The position numbers were made by a program, and so were the translations under genes. From the NCBI GenBank assembly GCA_033791545.1, contig JASJGL010000118.1:1-8085 (forward strand): DNA of 8,085 nucleotides, written 5' to 3'. Source of the stretch: Antarcticimicrobium sp033791545 (GTDB lineage Bacteria; Pseudomonadota; Alphaproteobacteria; Rhodobacterales; Rhodobacteraceae). The notes beneath the pieces were generated by a model, which saw only the letters and a list, made by a program, of their open reading frames with translations, did not search any database and was not told the DNA's origin. Below are positions 5,738 through 8,085 of the stretch, piece after piece (positions within the stretch are counted from its first letter, which is position 1; each line of letters starts with the position of its first letter).

Positions 5738-6399
5738 CTCGTGTTTTGACTGCTGGCCGCAAGGACCCGATTTCGGGCACGACGCGCTCGGTCGTGGTGT
5801 TCCTGCATGGCTATGGCGCCAATGGTGCCGATTTGCTCGGGCTGGCGGATCCGCTGGGGGAGCATCTGCCCGATACGCTTTTCGTGGCGCCCGATGCGCC
5901 CGAAAGCTGTGCTGGCGCGCCGTTCGGCTTTCAATGGTTCCCGATCCCCTGGATCGACGGCTCGTCCGAGGAAGAGGCCGAGCGCGGGCTGCAGGCCGCC
6001 ACCGCCGACATCAACGCCTTTCTCGACGCGCTGATGGTGGATGAAGACGTGCTGCCGGAACAGGTGGCGCTGGTGGGGTTTTCGCAGGGCTCTATGATGA
6101 GCCTGCATGTCGCCCCCCGGCGCGAGGACCCGATCGCCGGTATCGTCGCCTTTTCGGGCCGGTTGCTGGACGGCGAAGGCCTGAAGGACGATGTGGTCAG
6201 CCGTATGCCGATCCTGTTGGTGCATGGCGATCAGGACGACGTGGTGCCGCCGCAATCGCTGCCCGAGGCCGCCGAGGCGTTGCAGGAGGCCGGTTTCAAA
6301 GAAGTCTTTGCCCATATCGAAAAGGGCACCGGACACGGCATTGCCCCCGATGGTCTGAGCGTGGCGCTGGCGTTTCTGCGCGACAAGCTGAACTTCTGA
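5734..6399 (+). CDS. Carboxylesterase/phospholipase-type alpha/beta hydrolase
   Basis: The gene encodes 221 aa of the small cytoplasmic carboxylesterase family (YpfH and acyl-protein-thioesterase-like; Abhydrolase_2). It starts in an ATGA overlap with the glycosylase stop. GGGAAGGG (5721-5728) is a good ribosome binding site, and the coding frame upstream of this ATG belongs to antisense or overlapping sequence. Visible elements are VVFLHGYGANGADLLGLA (21-38, oxyanion region), VAPDAPE (51-57), FQWFPI (66-71), nucleophile Ser117 in GFSQG (115-119), Asp168 in HGDQDDVVP (164-172) and His201 in GTGHGI (198-203). The catalytic triad is complete and there is no signal peptide. Family members hydrolyse short acyl esters or lysophospholipids; the real substrate is unknown. 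Coupling to a repair gene probably reflects operon packing and not shared function. Confidence 0.87.
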   Translation: MTRVLTAGRKDPISGTTRSVVVFLHGYGANGADLLGLADPLGEHLPDTLFVAPDAPESCAGAPFGFQWFPIPWIDGSSEEEAERGLQAATADINAFLDALMVDEDVLPEQVALVGFSQGSMMSLHVAPRREDPIAGIVAFSGRLLDGEGLKDDVVSRMPILLVHGDQDDVVPPQSLPEAAEALQEAGFKEVFAHIEKGTGHGIAPDGLSVALAFLRDKLNF

Positions 6400-6475
6400 C
6401 TCCGCAGCCGGCGGTTTCAGAGGGGACGCCGCGACGTCGGGGCAGGGGGGCACAGTACGGGACCAGGCCGGTCGG

Positions 6476-7066
6476 TCAGCTGCGCGGCGTGCGGCGCCCG
6501 ACCGGACCAATCTGCGGTGTCAGATCGTCCCATGTTCCCGGCGCCAGACCGTCCAGCGACCACGGCCCGATGCGCCAGCGGATCAGCCGCAGGGTGGGGT
6601 GGCCCACCGCTGCCGTCATCCGTCGCACCTGTCGGTTGCGCCCTTCGCGCAGCGTCAGTTCGATCCAGCAATCGGGCACGCTTTTGCGCACCCGGATCGG
6701 TGGGTCGCGCGGCCACAGATCCGGCGGCGTGTCGATCCGGCGTGCCCCGGCCGGGCGTGTGCGCCCGTCCTTGAGATCGACACCGTCGCGCAGGGCTTTG
6801 AGCGCCGCCTCGTCCGGGATGCCTTCGACCTGCACGAAATAGGTTTTGTCGGTCTTGTGGCGCGGATCCGAAATGCGGGTCTGCAACCGCCCGTCATCGG
6901 TCAGCAGCATCAGCCCCTCGCTGTCGCGGTCAAGCCGCCCGGCGGGATAGACGCCGGGCAGGTCGATGAAATCCGACAGGGTGCGGCGCGGGCCGTCCGT
7001 ACTGCCCCGGTCGGTGAACTGGGGCAGGACGTCAAAGGGTTTGTTGAAACGGATCAGCCGGGTCAT
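6476..7066 (-). CDS. rluE: 23S rRNA pseudouridine synthase, RluE type
   Basis: This 196-aa protein belongs to the RsuA/RluB/E/F branch of pseudouridine synthases. E. coli RluE converts U2457 of 23S rRNA to pseudouridine and has about the same length. It begins MTRLIRFNKPFDVLPQFTD with no N-terminal S4 RNA-binding domain, which separates RluE from RsuA, RluB and RluF. The catalytic motif is GRLDRDSEGLMLLTDDG (43-59) with nucleophile Asp46. KTYFVQVEGIPDEAALKAL and IELTLREGRNRQVRRMTAAVGHPTLRLIR follow in the family order. The start ATG (7066-7064) has a modest AGGG a few bases upstream. The gene converges on the esterase with a 76-base gap and no clear intrinsic terminator on either strand; only a four-base GACC/GGTC stem is visible (6461-6473). 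The exact uridine target is inferred from homology. Confidence 0.87.
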   Translation of the reverse strand: MTRLIRFNKPFDVLPQFTDRGSTDGPRRTLSDFIDLPGVYPAGRLDRDSEGLMLLTDDGRLQTRISDPRHKTDKTYFVQVEGIPDEAALKALRDGVDLKDGRTRPAGARRIDTPPDLWPRDPPIRVRKSVPDCWIELTLREGRNRQVRRMTAAVGHPTLRLIRWRIGPWSLDGLAPGTWDDLTPQIGPVGRRTPRS

Positions 7067-7112
7067 ATGATCGCCCTAGCGCAGGTGTCGCGAAAAGGAA
7101 ACGGCGCGTTGC

Positions 7113-7176
7113 TGGCTTTGTGATGGGCTTTGTGAAGAGTCAGTGGCTTTGTAGAGAGTCCTGGACTTTGTCGAGA
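7113..7176. repeat. Degenerate CTTTGT repeats in the rluE-HNH gap
   Basis: The core GGCTTTGT occurs at 7114, 7126 and 7145, and a variant GGACTTTGT at 7163. The steps are 12, 19 and 18 bases. Copies two and three share an extended form (GGCTTTGTGAAGAGTC and GGCTTTGTAGAGAGTC), and copy four ends CGAGACC. The cluster lies about 65-130 bases upstream of the predicted HNH promoter and just upstream of rluE on the other strand. It could be a set of regulator sites or a decayed tandem repeat. Together with the CCTGTCAT repeat and promoter it accounts for most of the 277-base gap. Confidence 0.6.
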
Positions 7177-7200
7177 CCTGTCATCCGCCTGTCATTCAGG
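7177..7200. repeat. Direct repeat CCTGTCAT, one helical turn apart
   Basis: CCTGTCAT occurs at 7177-7184 and 7188-7195, an 11-base period that places both copies on the same face of the helix. The second copy runs into CAGG to give the inverted pair CCTG-N5-CAGG (7188-7200). The arrangement suits a transcription factor site, but no known consensus is recognised. Confidence 0.45.
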
Positions 7201-7240
7201 CAGCGTATCCAACCTGCGACATGTGGTGGATATTCTGGGC

Positions 7241-7268
7241 TTGTCAGCGATCAACCGCGATATATAGT
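7241..7268 (+). promoter_or_regulatory. Sigma70-like promoter of the HNH gene
   Basis: TTGTCA (7241-7246) and TATAGT (7263-7268) are 16 bases apart. This is the best promoter-like match in the window, set in a locally AT-rich stretch (GCGATATATAGTCG). The predicted start near 7275 gives an untranslated leader of about 69 bases before the ATG at 7344. A GAATC site (7270-7274), a possible CcrM methylation target, lies between the -10 box and the start point. Confidence 0.6.
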
Positions 7269-7283
7269 CGAATCACGACTGGG

Positions 7284-7323
7284 GCGGGGCTCCCCGCTCT
7301 GGTCTCTCGAAACGAGTAGCCAG
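7284..7323 (+). promoter_or_regulatory. Potentially structured 5' leader of the HNH gene
   Basis: Two stem-loops occupy the predicted leader. One is GCGGG (7284-7288) with CCCGC (7293-7297) and a GCTC loop. The other combines CTGG (7299-7302) with CCAG (7320-7323) and CTCG (7306-7309) with CGAG (7313-7316), separated by a symmetric three-by-three internal loop and closed by an AAA loop. A GAGGG (7327-7331) follows as a possible ribosome binding site, 12 bases from the ATG, which is a wide spacing. Pairing is read directly; a regulatory role is inference, and it matches no riboswitch I know. Confidence 0.4.
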
Positions 7324-7343
7324 GGCGAGGGTAGTGTTACACG

Positions 7344-7928
7344 ATGGACGGCGATTTCAGATCGGATTTTGTGCGCGAGCCGGGGGCGCTGAAACAGCAT
7401 CCGGCCCTGGTTCTGAACGCGGATTACCGGCCGCTCTCCTATTACCCCTTGTCGCTGTGGTCCTGGCAGGAGGCGATCAAGGCGGCCTGGCTAGAGCGGG
7501 TGGATATCGTCGCCGAATATGACGAGTTCGTGCACAGTCCCAGTACAAGGATCAGGATGCCCAGCGTCGTTGTCCTGAAAGATTATGTCAAACCTCAAAA
7601 GCGCGTGGCCTTCACGCGCTTTAATTTATTTCTGAGGGACCAATTCCGCTGCCAGTACTGTGGCGCCAAGGGCGATCTGACCTTTGATCACGTGGTGCCG
7701 CGCGCTGCCGGCGGGGTGACAAGCTGGGAAAATGTCGTCGCGGCCTGCTCGCCCTGCAATCTGAAAAAGGGCTCCAAATCGCTGCACCGCGCGGGCATGT
7801 CCCTGCGTCGTCCACCACGCCGCCCCGGCGCGGAAGAGATGCGCAATACCGGGCGCAAATTCCCGCCCAACCACCTGCACGAAAGCTGGATGGATTTTCT
7901 GTACTGGGATGCCGAACTGGACGCCTGA
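7344..7928 (+). CDS. HNH endonuclease, alphaproteobacterial conserved type
   Basis: This 194-aa protein is predicted to be a metal-dependent nuclease. The N-terminal 80 residues (ALVLNADYRPLSYYPLSLW, then EAIKAAWLERVDIVAEYD) are typical of a group of HNH proteins very common in Alphaproteobacteria. The HNH fold starts with RDQFRCQYCG (Cys103, Cys106), then LTFDHVVPRAAGG (Asp115, catalytic His116), Asn130 in SWENVVAACSPCN and the second zinc pair Cys135 and Cys138. The C-terminal tail has NTGRKFPPNHLHESWMDFLYW. All key residues are present, so it should be active. There is no methyltransferase or specificity subunit nearby, so it is not part of a restriction system in this window. The cellular role of this group is not established to my knowledge; repair or nucleic-acid processing is a guess. 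The start is the first ATG after the promoter and fits the expected N terminus. Confidence 0.85.
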   Translation: MDGDFRSDFVREPGALKQHPALVLNADYRPLSYYPLSLWSWQEAIKAAWLERVDIVAEYDEFVHSPSTRIRMPSVVVLKDYVKPQKRVAFTRFNLFLRDQFRCQYCGAKGDLTFDHVVPRAAGGVTSWENVVAACSPCNLKKGSKSLHRAGMSLRRPPRRPGAEEMRNTGRKFPPNHLHESWMDFLYWDAELDA

Positions 7929-7966
7929 TGCCCGCCATTGGAGCGCTTTGCAGACGCGTTATTCTT

Positions 7967-7987
7967 CATCAATACGGGGGCTTGATG
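7967..7987. repeat. Inverted repeat CATCAA-N9-TTGATG
   Basis: CATCAA (7967-7972) and TTGATG (7982-7987) form a perfect six-base inverted repeat around a nine-base TACGGGGGC centre. It lies between the HNH stop and the probable end of a minus-strand gene. It could be a weak hairpin near converging 3' ends or an operator. No T-tract follows on the + side, so it is not a clear terminator. Confidence 0.4.
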
Positions 7988-8024
7988 TCAAATGTCGTTC
8001 GCGCAGGCATCACGGCTCAAGAAA

Positions 8025-8085
8025 TTACTCCGCAAGCACCGCGTTTTGCACCGTCTCGTCCCAACCAAGATAAAGCTTATCGCGG
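8025..8085 (-). CDS. Possible 3' end of a minus-strand gene, unidentified
   Basis: On the minus strand the frame ending at TAA (8027-8025) is open to the window edge and gives RDKLYLGWDETVQNAVLAE as the last 19 residues. The mix of aromatic, acidic and aliphatic residues and a moderately GC-rich third position look protein-like, and a converging gene is plausible here. The fragment is too short to identify. The competing reading is a + strand frame from ATG 7985 (MSNVVRAGITAQEITPQAPR onward), which is also open to the edge but has AT-rich third positions unlike the rest of the window and no clear ribosome binding site. I prefer the minus reading weakly. Confidence 0.35.
   Translation of the reverse strand, partial: RDKLYLGWDETVQNAVLAE

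Noticed and set aside
6400..6475. Terminator between the esterase and rluE
   Set aside because: Only short stems (for example GACC/GGTC) without T-tracts are present on either strand.
7266..7280. tRNA-like TCGAATC element
   Set aside because: The surrounding bases do not form an acceptor stem or an anticodon arm. The five-base loop is wrong for a T-arm or an anticodon loop.
7982..7991. FNR/CRP-like box TTGATGTCAA
   Set aside because: It lacks the four-base spacer of the FNR consensus TTGAT-N4-ATCAA, and no confident downstream gene is visible on either strand.
1..8085. CRISPR array, insertion sequence, prophage or defence island
   Set aside because: There are no regularly spaced identical repeats, transposase, integrase or terminal inverted repeats. 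The HNH protein is the only nuclease and it stands alone.

Overview
The window looks like a chromosomal housekeeping segment of a GC-rich alphaproteobacterium, most likely Rhodobacterales (the Roseobacter/Paracoccus/Rhodobacter group). I base this on high GC (roughly two thirds by eye), strong G/C preference at third codon positions, and the protein families and gene order. These are a CysS tail followed by a citramalate synthase, an alphaproteobacterial HNH endonuclease, and a short AlkA-like glycosylase coupled to a carboxylesterase. I see no insertion sequence, phage gene, CRISPR array, rRNA or tRNA.

Layout. Bases 3-200 hold the end of cysS (+). A 156-base gap with two GC-rich hairpins follows; it also carries a 55-codon ORF that overlaps both neighbours. 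Then comes a tightly packed + strand run: citramalate synthase cimA (357-2036), a membrane-anchored alpha/beta hydrolase (2033-3004, ATGA overlap) and a squalene/phytoene synthase-fold protein of the NDUFAF6 type (2988-3767, TTG start, 17-base overlap). The run ends at a clear intrinsic terminator (3767-3794). An MFS transporter (3809-5029) lies on the minus strand and converges on that terminator. Divergent from it is a + strand pair, an AlkA-like DNA glycosylase (5105-5737) and a small carboxylesterase (5734-6399, ATGA overlap). An RluE-type pseudouridine synthase (6476-7066, minus) converges on this pair. A 277-base divergent intergenic region with repeats, a good sigma70-like promoter and a potentially structured leader precedes an HNH endonuclease (7344-7928, +). 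The last 157 bases are lower in GC and probably contain the 3' end of a minus-strand gene.

How the genes work together. The genes are mostly unrelated in pathway: tRNA charging, isoleucine precursor synthesis, a probable respiratory-complex assembly factor, transport, DNA repair, ester hydrolysis and rRNA modification. Several junctions use stop/start overlaps, which suggests translational coupling. Nothing here is convincingly a new defence or biosynthetic system. The points most worth a second look are the overlapping ORF and hairpins between cysS and cimA, two separate LSK-type tandem repeats inside cimA, the catalytically degenerate prenyl-synthase-fold protein, and the repeat-rich promoter and leader of the HNH gene.
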